A DNA stretch of 64,000 nt from Notolepis coatsorum (GCA_963971535.1 OZ020591.1:10751336-10815335); one strand, 5' to 3'. Shown: positions 27,012 to 38,730, counted from the first letter of the stretch. Made by a program: numbers and translations. Notes: generated by a model not told the origin, from the letters alone.

Positions 27012-29244
27012 TGTCATGGGGGGTGTCGGGAGAACCCAAGAGCAGAACACAAGGCACATGAGAATGAGGCGATTTAGGTTATTTAATGGAAAACCCAGGG
27101 AATGACAAGGATGGCAGGTAGTGAATTGCTGGGAGTGAGAGGAGACAAGTGGGCGACGTGTGTGATGTCCATGCGGTCCCGGGAAGGTGCAGGCTGGTGA
27201 GGTCCGTAGGTGGGGGTGCAGGCCGGAGGGGTGAGATCCTACACACAGGGGAACAAGGGTCAATACGACGCAGAGTACTGAGCACACAGATATCACTAGG
27301 AGCAACACAGTCATTGTGTATCAGGTTACTAGAGGTCCAGAGAAGAGTCCTACCACCAAGGGAGGTGAAAACAACACTCGGACCAGGAGTGGCAGGGGTG
27401 TAGGCCTCTTATCCTGGCTCTGTGATGGGGTGATGGCTCACAGGGGTGTAGGCCTCTTATCCTGGCTCCGTGATGGGGTGATGGCTCACAGGGGTGTAGG
27501 CCTCTTATCCTGGCTCCGTGATGGGGTGATGGCTCACAGGGGTGTAGGCCTCTTATCCTGGCTCCGTGATGGGGTGATGGCTCACAGGGGTGCAGGCCTC
27601 TTGTCCTGGCTCCGTGATGGGGTGATGGCTCACAGGGGTGTAGGCCTCTTATCCTGGCTCTGTGATGGGGTGATGGTTCACAGGGGTGTAGGCCTCTTAT
27701 CCTGCTCCGTGATGGGGTGATGGCTCACAGGGGTGCAGGCCTCTTATCCTGGCTCCGTGATGGGGTGATGGCTCACAGGGGTGTATAGGCCTCTTATCCT
27801 GGCTCCGTGATGGGGTGATGGCTCACAGGGGTGCAGGCCTCTTATCCTGGCTCCGTGATGGGGCGATGGCTCACAGGGGTGCAGGCCTCTTATCCTGGCT
27901 CCGTGATGGGGTGATGGCTCACAGGGGTGCAGGCCTCTTATCCTGGCTCCGTGATGGGGCGATGGCTCACAGGGGTACAGGCCTCTTATCCTGGCTCCGT
28001 GATGGGGTGATGGCTCACAGGGGTGTAGGCCTCTTATCCTGGCTCCGTGATGGGGCGATGGCTCACAGGTGTGCAGGCCTCTTATCCTGGCTCCGTGATG
28101 GGGTGATGGCTCACAGGGGTGTAGGCCTCTTGTCCTGGCTCCGTGATGGGGTGATGGCTCACAGGGGTGCAGGCCTCTTATCCTGGCTCCGTGATGGGGT
28201 GATGGCTCACAGGGGTGTAGGCCTCTTATCCTGCTCCGTGATGGGGTGATGGCTCACAGGGGTGCAGGCCTCTTATCCTGGCTCCATGATGGGGTGATGG
28301 CTCACAGGGGTGCAGGCCTCTTATCCTGGCTCCGTGATGGGGCGATGGCTCACAGGGGTGCAGGCCTCTTATCCTGGCTCCGTGATGGGGTGATGGCTCA
28401 CAGGGGTGCAGGCCTCTTATCCTGGCTCCGTGATGGGGCGATGGCTCACAGGGGTACAGGCCTCTTATCCTGGCTCCGTGATGGGGTGATGGCTCACAGG
28501 GGTGTAGGCCTCTTATCCTGGCTCCGTGATGGGGTGATGGCTCACAGGGGTGTAGGCCTCTTATCCTGGCTCCGTGATGGGGTGATGGCTCACAGGGGTG
28601 CAGGCCTCTTGTCCTGGCTCCGTGATGGGGTGATGGCTCACAGGGGTGTAGGCCTCTTATCCTGCTCCGTGATGGGGTGATGGCTCACAGGGGTGCAGGC
28701 CTCTTATCCTGGCTCCGTGATGGGGTGATGGCTCACAGGGGTGCAGGCCTCTTATCCTGGCTCCGTGATGGGGCGATGGCTCACAGGGGTGTAGGCCTCT
28801 TATCCTGGCTCCGTGATGGGGTGATGGCTCACAGGGGTGTAGGCCTCTTATCCTGGCTCTGTGATGGGGTGATGGCTCACAGGGGTGTAGGCCTCTTGTC
28901 CTGGCTCCGTGATGGGGTGATGGCTCACAGGGGTGCAGGCCTCTTATCCTGGCTCCGTGATGAGGTGATGGCTCACAGGGGTGTAGGCCTCTTATCCTGG
29001 CTCCGTGATGGGGTGATGGCTCACAGGGGTGTAGGCCTCTTATCCTGGCTCCGTGATGGGGTGATGGCTCACAGGGGTGTAGGCCTCTTATCCTGGCTCT
29101 GTGATGGGGTGATGGCTCACAGGGGTGTAGGCCGGCCCAGGTGGGCAGGCTGATGGTGATGCGGGAACAGGGAGAGACCCATATAAGGTCGTGGGAACCT
29201 GCTGACAGACAGGGGAGGGAAAGGCCCTGGCTGTGGCTGTAACA
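27012..29244 (-). repeat. LTR-like unit containing a 48-bp minisatellite (minus orientation)
   Basis: On the minus strand it begins TGTTACAGCCACAGCC, has TTATAT about 60 bp in (plus 29180-29187), contains the 48-bp array, has ATTAAA (plus 27082-27087) near the other end and terminates CCCCCCATGACA. TG...CA ends, a TATA-like box and a polyadenylation-type signal suggest an LTR. Flanking duplications could not be matched. An inverted homologue starts at 59468. Confidence 0.6.
27393..29133 (+). repeat. 48-bp minisatellite array 1, about 36 copies
   Basis: The unit includes TAGGCCTCTTATCCTGGCTC and CGTGATGGGGTGATGGCTCA. Variants are tgtagg/tgcagg, gggtg/gggcg and a one-base deletion (CCTGCTCCG) at 27701, 28230 and 28661. 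Both strands are open because 48 is a multiple of three; no protein is implied. Confidence 0.95.
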
Positions 29245-29312
29245 CCAGTGTGCATGAAATAATAGGGGAAAGAAAACGTTAGGAACTTGTTACACACAAG
29301 GGCTGAGGACTC

Positions 29313-29759
<447 letters not shown>

Positions 29760-30288
29760 GCATTAATATCACATTGACTTTGATAATTAGTAATTTCATC
29801 TTTCCTTGTGACAATATTGTCACCCACTGTAACAGAGAAGCCGTTGTTATTTGATCCAAAGAGAATGGACTCTGTTTTACCCAGGTGTAATGCTAGTTTG
29901 TTATCAGCGAGCCAGGTGCAGATTCTGCCGAGTTCAGAGCTGAGGGTTTTTTCAACCTGCAACTTGTTCTTGTCAGAGACCAGCAGGGCTGAGTCGTCCG
30001 CGAACAGGAACAAGTTGCAGTCACAAGCTGCTGATAAATTAGGAACAGTAACCATCTGTTCTCTCCCCTCCAAGTAGGATTGCATCCAGCTCACTGATGA
30101 ACTATCAAAACCAATTGCTTTTAGCTTGTCAATCAGAATGGAGTGATTGACAGTGTCGAAGGCCTTTTGTAGGTCCAGCATGACCATGCCGCAGTATTTG
30201 CCCGCGTCCACCTCTTGTTTGATGTGGTCGTTCAAATAGAGAAGGCATGTGTCAGTGGAGTGGGATGTTCTGAAGCCAGATTGGAATT
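29760..30288 (-). pseudogene. LINE reverse transcriptase, C-terminal piece (dead)
   Basis: On the minus strand it reads YEFQSGFRTSHSTDTCLLYL at the insertion edge, then MLDLQKAFDTVNHSILIDKL, and later the catalytic FADDSALLVS. Between GREQMVTV and the FADD box the usual GVPQGSxLGP block and neighbours are missing, so there is an internal deletion. Motifs fit the Jockey superfamily (CR1/L2/Rex1 types). It continues upstream at 33807, beyond the LTR element inserted at the duplicated catag/cgtag. Confidence 0.8.
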
Positions 30289-30293
30289 CATAG

Positions 30294-30745
30294 TGTTAGG
30301 GATTGTGTTGGCGAGGACCCAATTGCAGAACAGAACGAGGAGAGAGAGCAGGCAGGACACAGAGGGTGGAGGTTCAAAAATAGAGCTTTACTAAAAATAG
30401 GCAACAAACAAAGGATTCTCCAAAACGAGAACGAGGCACAGTAATGCTGGCAGAGATTGCAAGTACAAAGTACAAACAAAAAACGAACAAACAAAACGAA
30501 CTGTAACACGAAAACATAGGTGGAACCAAACAAAACACTAAACACTAGGAACACTTACTATAGGACAAGGAGTCACAGGAACACAGGAACAGAGCAATGA
30601 ACACAAACAGTGACATGAACCTAGACATCAAACCAAGGAGCAGTGAAGGTAACTGTCCAGCAGAGGGAGGTAGAGGTCTGTGCAAAGGTGGGGGCGAGTG
30701 AGGAGCAGGGGGAGGAATCTGGGCAGGAAACGGTGGACCGTAACA
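30294..30745 (-). repeat. Left (3') LTR of the non-autonomous element
   Basis: Homologous to parts of 32086-32240 and 33681-33801. It lacks about 400 bp found in the right LTR. It ends GGTGGACCGTAACA, as does the right LTR. Confidence 0.7.
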
Positions 30746-31156
30746 GTACTCCCCCCTCAACAGACGGCCCATAAGACCGCCCGGGAACGGGCAAGGCGGG
30801 GGGCCGGGATCCAGTGAGGGTGGGTGGGAACAAAAACCCAGGAGGGTAATAGGAGAAGGGGGACCGAGGAAAGGGGCCGGAGAGGAGGCCGTGGCAGGGA
30901 GGCCAGGGAAAAGGACCAGTGGGACTGGGGCCAGGGACGGGGGGCCGATGAGGGGAGCGAGGGGAACTGGAGCAGGGGGGTGGAGACGACAGCCCAGGAG
31001 TAGGACCTGGAGCTGGGGTCTCCCCGGAGGCGGGGCCCGGTGTAGGACCCCGGACAGGGGTCTCTCCAGGCGTAGAACCAGGCGTAGACCCTGGTGTAGA
31101 CCTCGGCTCCCCGGGAGCCACAGCAGGGACACTAGCAGGGGCTAAGCTAGCAGTAG

Positions 31157-31625
31157 AGGCTGTGCCAGCAGTGGGGAACAAGCTAGCTGAAGGGGCAGTC
31201 CTAGCTGTGGGGGACAAGCTAGATGAAGGGGCAGTCCTAGCTGTGGGGGACAAGCTAGCTGAAGGGGCAGTCCTAGCTGTGGGAACCATAGAACTAGCCG
31301 ACAGAGCGGCTCCAGGAAAACTGAACATGCTAGCTGAAGGGGCAGTCCTAGCAGTGGGGGACAAGCTAGCTGAAGGGGCAGTCCTAGCTGTGGGAACCAT
31401 AGAACTAGCCGACAGAGCGGCTCCAGGAAAACTGAACATGCTAGCTGAAGGGGCAGTCCTAGCAGTGGGGAACAAGCTAGCTGAAGGGGCAGTCCTAGCT
31501 GTGGGGAACAAGCTAGCTGAAGGGGCAGTCCTAGCTGTGGGAACTAAGGAATTAGCCGACAGAGCGGCTCCAGGGAAACATACCTTGCTAGCTGAAGGGG
31601 CAGTCCTAGCTGTGGGGAACAGGCT
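31157..31625. repeat. 36-bp-type tandem repeat
   Basis: Units contain AAGCTAGCTGAAGGGGCAGT and CCTAGCTGTGGGG. They are interspersed with a longer unit containing GAACTAGCCGACAGAGCGGC, which gives a higher-order pattern. Confidence 0.85.
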
Positions 31626-31639
31626 AGCTGACGAACCTA

Positions 31640-31800
31640 CGTAGGGCAGTAGGGACTGTACTAGCAGTAGGGGCTGTGCTAGCAGTAGGGGCTGTGCTAG
31701 CAGTAGGGGCTGTGCTAGCCGTGGAGGCCGTGCTAGCTGACGAACCTACGCTAGCAGTAGGGACTGTACTAGCAGTAGCTAGGCTAGCAGTTGAGACCAT
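31640..31800. repeat. 18-bp tandem repeat
   Basis: Units of GTGCTAGCAGTAGGGGCT and variants, repeated with decay. Confidence 0.8.
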
Positions 31801-31964
31801 GCTGGCAGTAGAGGCTGGAGCAGGCGGAATCAGGTCCATAAAGCCTTCGACCTTGAGGGACAAAATCATCAACTGATGAATCAGGTTATGACGCCAATCC
31901 GCGACGGAGTGGATTAGCTCCAGGACGGACATCCTCTCAGCAAGGGTGGTGGCCGAAAAATCAC

Positions 31965-32085
31965 CCTAAATTGAAAATGGGGGACCCTGATGTAAACAAG
32001 ACGAAAGTCTTTCTCTGGTCTGCATCCCCTTAACAATCGTGTGTATTGAGCTGTACTGTATTGTACCCATTCTGCAAGTACAAAC
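31965..32085 (-). repeat. LINE 3'-end fragment inside the LTR element
   Basis: TGTAAACAAGACGAAAGTCT through CCCATTCTGCAA matches the reverse complement of 58713-58830. It lies exactly where the right LTR loses its first roughly 190 bases. Confidence 0.65.
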
Positions 32086-32386
32086 AAAACACTAACAAAC
32101 AAAACTAACTGTAACACGAAAACAAAGGTGGAACCAAACAAAACACTAAACACTAGGAACACTTACTATAGGACAAGGAGTCACAGGAACACAGGAACAG
32201 AGCAATGAACACAAACAGTGACATGAACCTAGACATCAAACCGAAACCGGAACACCAACAATGAACCGACCCTGGAGGACAAGAAAAGCACAACATATCT
32301 AGACAAACTAATTAACACATGGGACACAGCAGGGCTAATTACCCAACGAGGCACACATGGGGGAGAACAACCTGACAGAATACTAA
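32086..32386 (-). repeat. Right (5') LTR of the non-autonomous element, part 1
   Basis: Shares ACTAGGAACACTTACTATAG and following bases with the left LTR (30540-30640). It continues at 33524 after the Harbinger-like insertion. Confidence 0.65.
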
Positions 32387-33520
32387 GGGCCCTTTCTCTC
32401 TCACCCTATTCGTTTCTATTCCGTTCCGTTCTGGCCCGTTCCGAGATCTGATGCGAACTCCCCCCCCCCCCCTCTCCCCCCTCTAGTTTGCGTACACACT
32501 GCAGTCTTGTTTCGTTCCGGGTTCTGTTTACGGTTTGCCTTTTGAGCGTTTACGCTTGCCGTAGGCGATGATGTCACGTTTGAAAATGTAAACACAGGAA
32601 GTGTTAACATGGCGCTGGAGATTGGATGCTGATATAAAATGAATAAATAAGCAATAAATATGAAGTTATATTTGAACCTCTGTTGTCAAGCCTTGTCAAT
32701 ATAACCCACCCCATTTTATCACGAATGGATGGTGTTGTAGAGTTCGCTTTTGAGCGTTTCCCAGGGCTAACGTTAAGCTAACGGTTAACACTAGTTAGCT
32801 TAGCCTAGTCTAGTATAGCCTGTAGCACTTTTTCTTTTCAGCAAAGAACGTGCAATAAACAAAACGGATACATTCACTGTGTGTTCTGCCTCTTTTCTCA
32901 CGAATGGAACTCTGTTGTAGAGTCCGCTTTTGAGCGTTTTGCAGGGTTAACGTTAACGCTAAGCTAACAGCTAACGCTAGTTAGCTTAGCCTGTCCAGCA
33001 GCTAACATTATCCCATCGTTCGTGGTAATTATATTAGATGTCATTGATCTACTGGTCGACCACGGCCGACTGGTTGGGCACCACTGGTCTAATAGAAATA
33101 AATGCATTCAAACAAGAAACTAATGTATAGAAAATAGCATGGCAAACAAAAATTGCCAGGCCTAATGCGAGCCAGGGAAGTGCTGTGCGTTTGTAACGTG
33201 GCTTCATGTTTCATCCACTTGTTTTTGGTTGAGGTCTGAACTCTCAAATTGCCCATAAATATCGTTTTTGAGGGTATTCTCCAGTTGTTGTTGTTGTTGT
33301 GTGGTGTTATCTGCCCAAAATTCAAGCAAGCATGACAGTAACGACGTTGGGGGGCACCCGCACGGCCCGATTCCGAGACCACCTAATCCAACTGATCCCG
33401 TTCAGTGGGGGGTAAAACGAATCAGCGCCGTATCGCATCCCAAAAGGGGTGAGTGAGAACACTCCCCCCCCGTTCCCGGGAGCAGTGATTCAATCCCCAA
33501 ACGTAAGTGAGAAAGGGCCC
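32387..33520. mobile_element. Harbinger-like non-autonomous DNA transposon
   Basis: The inverted termini share GGGCCCTTTCTC (left 32387; right as reverse complement ending 33520). They are flanked by TAA on both sides (32384-32386, 33521-33523), the TWA-type 3-bp duplication typical of PIF/Harbinger. It has no transposase. Inside, a block with CGAATGGA...GAGTCCGCTTTTGAGCGTTT occurs twice (about 32720-32800 and 32898-32990). Bases 33046-33090 resemble a hAT end (TTGGGCACCACTG). Confidence 0.7.
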
Positions 33521-33523
33521 TAA

Positions 33524-33801
33524 CACAAGACAAGACCAAACACACTGGGAACAACACTAAAAGACAAGAATAACACCTAACACAAGCAAGGGAGCACAAA
33601 GGGTAACAGACACACAGGGAGAGATAACAATAGGGAACTGACACAGAGGGACAAAGAATATATAACCAGGAATAGGTGCACAAGGAAGCCAAGGAGCAGT
33701 GAAGGTAACTGTCCAGCAGAGGGAGGTAGAAGTCTGTGCAAAGGTGGGGGCGAGTGAGGAGCAGGGGGAGGAATCTGGGCAGGAAACGGTGGACCGTAAC
33801 A
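33524..33801 (-). repeat. Right (5') LTR of the non-autonomous element, part 2
   Basis: The last 120 bases match 30650-30745 closely and end CCGTAACA. The preceding part is absent from the left LTR. Confidence 0.65.
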
Positions 33802-33806
33802 CGTAG

Positions 33807-34226
33807 ATTCATTATTTTTCCGCAAGCTACATTTCGACCTGTTCATAGATTATTTTCTCCATGACTTTCGAGATGGAGGTAAGAATAGAAACAGGGCGGT
33901 AGTTGCCTGGGTCTAATTTGCTGCCTTTTTTGTGCAGGGGGGTCACTCTCGCAATTTTGAAGTCTTTGGGGACGTATCCCTGTTTTATGGAGAGGTTTAT
34001 TATGTGGGTGATGACTGGGGTGATGGCGGCTGCTGAGTCTCTGAGGAATTTGGAGGGGATGTTGTCATGGCCAGTGGCCTTGTTAGGTTAGAGGGCGCTC
34101 AGTTTTTTTAGTACCTCATCTGTTGTTACCATTTCAAGTTTTAAGTTGTCTTTGCGGACCCCTAGATTTTTGTAGAAGGCTATGATGTGTTCTACCCCAA
34201 AATTCCCTTAGTGGGAGGGTAGTTTA
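33807..34226 (-). pseudogene. LINE reverse transcriptase, N-terminal piece (dead)
   Basis: On the minus strand, blocks typical of RT domains 0-2 are clear: NKATGHDNIPSKFLRDSAAA, VTPLHKKGSKLDPGNYRPVS and ILTSISKVMEKII. At least two in-frame stops are present (near 34090 and near 34210). The piece is interrupted on its 5' side at a TTAA by the piggyBac-like element, and LINE sequence (TTTLVNKLPSH) spans that site. It joins 29760-30288 across the LTR element. Confidence 0.85.
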
Positions 34227-34230
34227 TTAA

Positions 34231-34852
34231 CTCTTTCTCTGCCAACAAGGATTTTATACGTTATTGGCCACCAATTGTTGAATGGCAACCACGTATATAA
34301 ACATTAATTGATCATTATTTATTTTATTAGCTATTTCCATTCATTATCCATCCAGGGAGCCTGGTGTTACCATCGGGAATGAGTCTGAGATCGCAAAAGC
34401 CCAATACCGCCGCCTGGTGGTATGCGGCCGATATTGCACTTCCTTTGCCCTTCCAGAAACTACCCCTCCCCCCCCTTTCATGCATTCATGATGGAACATA
34501 ATACAGATCATATGCATTTGAATTTTTAAGTGTAGCGTGTATAGGGACGAAATTCCAATGGATTTAATATAATACACGTAGCGGGCTATTACTAGCCTCC
34601 CAGGAATGACCCTAAACTGCTCTAAAACCATACTTATAGTCACCACGGTATAAAACAGGAATGTATGGATGGAAATCTTTTTTCTTTTTCACATCTTGAA
34701 CGATAGATACTCGATGTCAAATGGGCCATAGTATTACATCCATAGCTATAATATAGAATATAGTTATAGGTGCAAACAAGGTGACCGTCTCCATTGGTTT
34801 AATGCGTGGCAGCACATAGCCATATCCCGTTCCCAGTGTGGCAGAGAATGAG
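34231..34852. mobile_element. piggyBac-like non-autonomous element (622 bp)
   Basis: The ends CTCTTTCTCTGCCA and its inverted copy CTCATTCTCTGCCA are flanked by TTAA at 34227-34230 and 34853-34856. TTAA duplication is the hallmark of piggyBac-type transposition. No transposase frame. Deleting it with one TTAA rejoins the LINE frame. Confidence 0.75.
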
Positions 34853-34880
34853 TTAACCAGTGTTGTGGTCAAACATAGCC

Positions 34881-35110
34881 TACCATAGCCTAGCTTAGTA
34901 CAAATGAATGGAAGCGGATACGGATCAGCTACCCTAGCTTAAAACTCTGGGAGAGGTGTTTTTGGCCAACAAACAGCAAGGCTAGCTGGTCCGTATCTCC
35001 TTCCATTAATTTGTGCTAAGCTAGTCTAGACACATGATAGAGTTAGATTGGTATCTATCTTCTTGTCTGACTCTGGAGAACACGGTGAGCGCAATGTTGG
35101 TGTGTTCCTT
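34881..35110. other. Unassigned sequence
   Basis: Contains a repeated GCTAGC/CTAGCTTA-type stretch. No gene recognised. Confidence 0.4.
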
Positions 35111-36090
35111 GGTGAGACACCCCAGGTGAATAGGCAAAATAAAGATCTGAATAGATATCACTATGAAACTTTCCCAGTTTGTTATGTACATAACAACTTA
35201 GAAAAAATGTATTGCAAGTTTTCTGAGATCTTATGTTTATATATGCAAAATAGGCATTACCTCATTAAATATGCACTAATTTGCATATGACGTTTGGGTA
35301 TAAATACCAACATTGGATGATGCCAGATTTTTTTTTATTGTTTCATTATGTTGACACATAACACAGTGAACTTTGTCCAAGGGGGATTGTGGATATGTCT
35401 TTTTATCATCCCATAAATCAGGAAATGCTGTCTACAGTCATAAAAAAATCTTATTTTCGCCATGTTTTTTGGTTTAAATGTACTATAAATCAGGCTATGA
35501 ATGATATATAAACAAACCCCTTTGGACAAAGATGCAGGGTATATATAGGAAGAAATGTGGAAAGTATATACTATGGAATGGTAGATTTATACCCAGGTGT
35601 GTAAGAAAAACGCATACAATTTTCTTTTGGGGAAAACGCCTTCAAAGTTCTGTATTGTAAAATGCCATATTTTTTAAACAGCTATTTACAAACACAATAC
35701 CTAATCAAACCATTCGTAATAGACAACCTAAACACATGCCTGATAACTGAATAATAATAATAATAATAATAATGATGTTATTGAACTGAACAAAACTACA
35801 CACAGGCTACAAACAGTGTAGTAACAGTGTAGTACAGTGTACAGTGTAGTACAAATAGGCAAAAAAAATAGGTAATAGGCAAAAAAAATATTTGAATAGA
35901 TATCACTATGAAACTTTCCCAGTTTGTTATGTACATATAAACTAAGAAAAAATATATTGCAGGTTTTCTGAATTTTATGTTTATATATATATATAGTTTC
36001 ATATAAGACATGTTTAGGAAGCTAAATATAACAAAATCTCAAAATCAACCAAAAAAAGTATATTTGCCTATTCACCTGGGGTGTCTCGCC
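35111..36090. mobile_element. TIR DNA element (980 bp), superfamily unassigned
   Basis: 28-bp inverted termini with one mismatch contain GAGACACCCCAGGTGAATAG (35111-35138 and 36063-36090). Inside, a block of about 100 bp (GAATAGATATCACTATGAAA onward) occurs twice in direct orientation, near each end (about 35147 and 35895). There is no transposase frame. The target duplication is unclear. Confidence 0.7.
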
Positions 36091-36389
36091 TTAAGACAGT
36101 GATATCATTTGCATCATGTCGAATTTAATTTAAAGTTAGAAGGATAAGGAATGATATAATAAATAATTGACGTCATAGAGAGTGCTGTTTTTCTCTACAG
36201 TAACATTTAGGCAGCTCTGTACTGATAGTCATATCACTAAATCTAAATCTCTCACACGTTGTCCCTGAGGCAAAGTATTTCCAGAGTCTTCTCCCAGGCT
36301 GATGGTATGATCTCTATGTGCATGTTTGACTTTCCTTTGGCATTGGGACTGGGTTTCTTCATTGAGCGCTTATGTTCACCCTTAGGGCA
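36091..36389. other. Unassigned sequence
   Basis: No gene or repeat recognised. Confidence 0.4.
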
Positions 36390-36402
36390 CAAGTGTCTTG
36401 TA

Positions 36403-36640
36403 AATGGTTAATGGACTGCATTTATATAGCGCTTTTATCCAAAGCACTTTGCAACTTATGCCTCACATTCACCCATTCACTCACCCATTCACTCACACAT
36501 TCACACACCGACGGTGGAGGCAACCATGCAAGGAGTTAGGGGGTTAAGTGTCTTGCTCAAGGACACTACGACACACATTTACATTCTATTTAGTCATTTA
36601 GCTGACGCTTTTATCCAAAGCGACTTACAAGTTTTGTACG
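36403..36640 (+). repeat. SINE fragments with conserved vertebrate 3' motifs
   Basis: TGCATTTATATAGCGCTTTT, TATCCAAAGCACTTTGCAAC and TAAGTGTCTTGCTCAAGGAC (36403-36572) are followed by ATTTAGCTGACGCTTTTATC and CAAAGCGACTTACAAG (36590-36631), motifs widespread in vertebrate SINE and L2-type 3' ends. There are probably two adjacent insertions. Confidence 0.65.
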
Positions 36641-38284
36641 ACAAGTCAGCAGGAAGGGTACAACTCTATCAGCTGAGTAACAATGTTCATTAAAGTGTTG
36701 AGTGCGGTTAGTATATTAGGACAAGTGCTTGACAGTAAGGTTCATTTTTCTTTTTCTTTTTTTTTTTATTTCTTTTTAGCATTTTTACAGCTTCATTTTT
36801 CATGGTCAGACATGACCGACAGAGAGGGGAGAGGAGAGGGTGAACGGGAGAAGAGGCGGGGAAGACATGCGACAAATTATACTACTTAAAATAAAGGTTT
36901 CTGTTTATAATCTAGCATAACAACATTTCACTGCTACACATGCACATCAATTCCACTGAGGCCAAGAAGAACATGAGGACATAGTAGCATGTATAAATAG
37001 CCGCGCAGGCTATATGCCAATGCCTGGAATCTCTGCTGGTACACTATGTGACATGCAATTTGCCTTTGTTTGCAATAACAAAACCACACTCCCTGGATAC
37101 GTCTGCCAGCATTGGCGATTTTCCAGTTCTTAAGTTCACTAAAGAAGCAAGCGGATCTGAAGCTGGGCTGACTAGTCCAGAGTAGTCCTACTGTCTTGTT
37201 TCAGTCCAATATATCACTGCTTTGAAACAACATGCTATTTCAACAGACTTCAGTGACATCCATGGCTTTTATAATCGTTAAAAAAGAATTCTGCTGATTC
37301 ACCACTACCATAGGCTTCCATTGTACCTGGAAATGGGTCAACACGCTCTTTCTTTCAAGGTCACCCAGCTCAAAGTATGGCGTAGTGAGAGGCTATAATA
37401 TATTATTAACCTGTTAATCTGTAAACCGTATTTCGCCTAAAGGTACATGCCTAAGTAAATGGAAGATTGCTCCACTTCTGCAAGGTCGATTTGCATGTTC
37501 TTGGTATCTAGGAACATCTAGGGACCTGGGGGTATGTATTTCCAGTGTCAGAAATATTGTGTCTGTTACTAGGCTTGAATAAATTGTGATGAAACAAAGG
37601 AGAATATAAATTATGATTTATGATTTTTGCATCTTTGATCAAAAATGTATACGGGTAGGAGAAAATGCTCACTGAGCTCATTCACCACCTTATTGAGATC
37701 ATGTGTACAAAAAACCTCTCTGTACGTTCAGTAGAAAGCTATCGGGCTGCAAGCTAGCCTAGTGTAAACCCTCTAAAACCCTATCCTCAAACCTGGCACT
37801 AAGCTAGATAGGCTAACATTGGCTAAGCACTCTAGTAGTAGTGTGACGTTTAGTGTCAACAACAAAAAAAGGAAGAAGGTAGAACACATTGTATGAATAA
37901 TTTTAACAACACACTGTAATACTTACTGAGATATAGCTGCCTGAGGCTTCGTTAGATACTGTCAATTACCAGAAGGGCTCCCCTAAAATATACTGTACTA
38001 CTTGTATTTGATTTAAACTACCATAAAACCAACAAAGGTGATTGGGAAGGAATGGCACAGACAATGGAGGCGACAAACTAAAGTGGGAAGGGGGAATTAA
38101 CAGAGCTGACCCCAGGTCAGCTAATAAACATCCGAAGGCTAAATATGCTCGGAGAGACAGCAGGGGGAGGAGAGAGGGGCAGGCCAAAGAAAAACACAGC
38201 AACCAATCCAAACAAAACACAGCCACCAATAAAAAAAAACACAGCCACCAATCAAAACAAAACACACAGCCTGCAGCCTCCCTC
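36641..38284. other. Unassigned sequence with one LTR-end remnant
   Basis: No gene was recognised. TCTAGCATAACAACATTTCA to CTGCTACA at about 36912-36939 matches the outer terminus of the Gypsy LTR at 24541-24568, so a decayed LTR of that family may end here. The rest is AT-rich. Confidence 0.45.
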
Positions 38285-38286
38285 CA

Positions 38287-38505
38287 GTCAAGTCAAGTCA
38301 AGTCAACAGTTTTATTTGTCACGGCATACAAGGCATACAGTGAAATGTGGGGGGTCATGCCCGCAGCGATTGTGCAATAATACAAGTAATAAGAATAAGA
38401 CATAACAGGTATAATGTACATAAAGTTTAAAAAAAAATGCATGGTAAAAGACATGCTGAGCGATAGTGCAATACAGTGTTAAGCTACGGATGAGGCACTG
38501 GGTCT
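38287..38505 (+). repeat. Dispersed repeat, copy 1 (TCAAG / TTTTATTTGTCACGGCATAC)
   Basis: (CAAGT)n, then AGTTTTATTTGTCACGGCAT, then TGAAATG and GCCCGCA...TGTGCAATA. It resembles the common teleost 3'-end repeat 'TTATTTGTCAC...ACAGTGAAATG'. Confidence 0.6.
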
Positions 38506-38506
38506 T

Positions 38507-38730
38507 ATCAAGTCAAGTCAAGTCAAGAGTTTTATTTGTCACGGCATACAAGTATACAATGAAATGCGGGTGGTCTTGCCCGCAACGATGTGCAATACAG
38601 TGGTACAACATATAATAGAATCCAATAAAAACAACATTGTGCAATAACAGGTAACAGGTAACATGGTGTGACATCTCGGTATCTGTACATAGTTATTTAC
38701 AGGGCATATAGGACATGCTAGGTAGCTTTG
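38507..38730 (+). repeat. Dispersed repeat, copy 2
   Basis: Same order of motifs as 38287-38505, directly downstream in the same orientation. Confidence 0.6.

Larger units (their letters stand above)
30746..31932 (-). pseudogene. Pro/Ser/Ala-rich repetitive reading frames, Gag-like by position only
   Basis: The minus strand opens with MSVLELIHSVADWRHNLIH (31932) and a Leu-rich segment to MDLIPPA. It then passes into Ala/Ser/Thr/Val repeats (TAS units) until about 31640. A different frame (31511 to about 30746) reads TARTAPSAS repeats, then Pro/Gly-rich sequence to VEGGVLLR. The frames are not continuous. No zinc knuckle, protease or RT was found. It may be a degenerate gag, or simply open because the repeats lack stops. 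Confidence 0.4.
30294..33801 (-). mobile_element. Non-autonomous LTR element with Pro/Ser/Ala-rich repeat region
   Basis: The termini are TGTTAGGG (30294) and CCGTAACA (33801), flanked by catag 30289-30293 and cgtag 33802-33806, a 5-bp duplication with one change. Next to the left LTR the minus strand has GTTGAGGGGGGAGTAC, a polypurine tract, so the element runs on the minus strand. No RT, integrase or protease motif is present. It split the LINE reverse transcriptase, and its right LTR was later hit by a Harbinger-like element. Confidence 0.75.

Noticed and set aside
27316-29153. Repeat protein of 16-residue units (GLLSWLRDGVMAHRG type)
   Set aside because: The 48-bp unit is a multiple of three and open on both strands. 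Single-base indels change frame without loss of openness. No start, splice or conserved context was seen.
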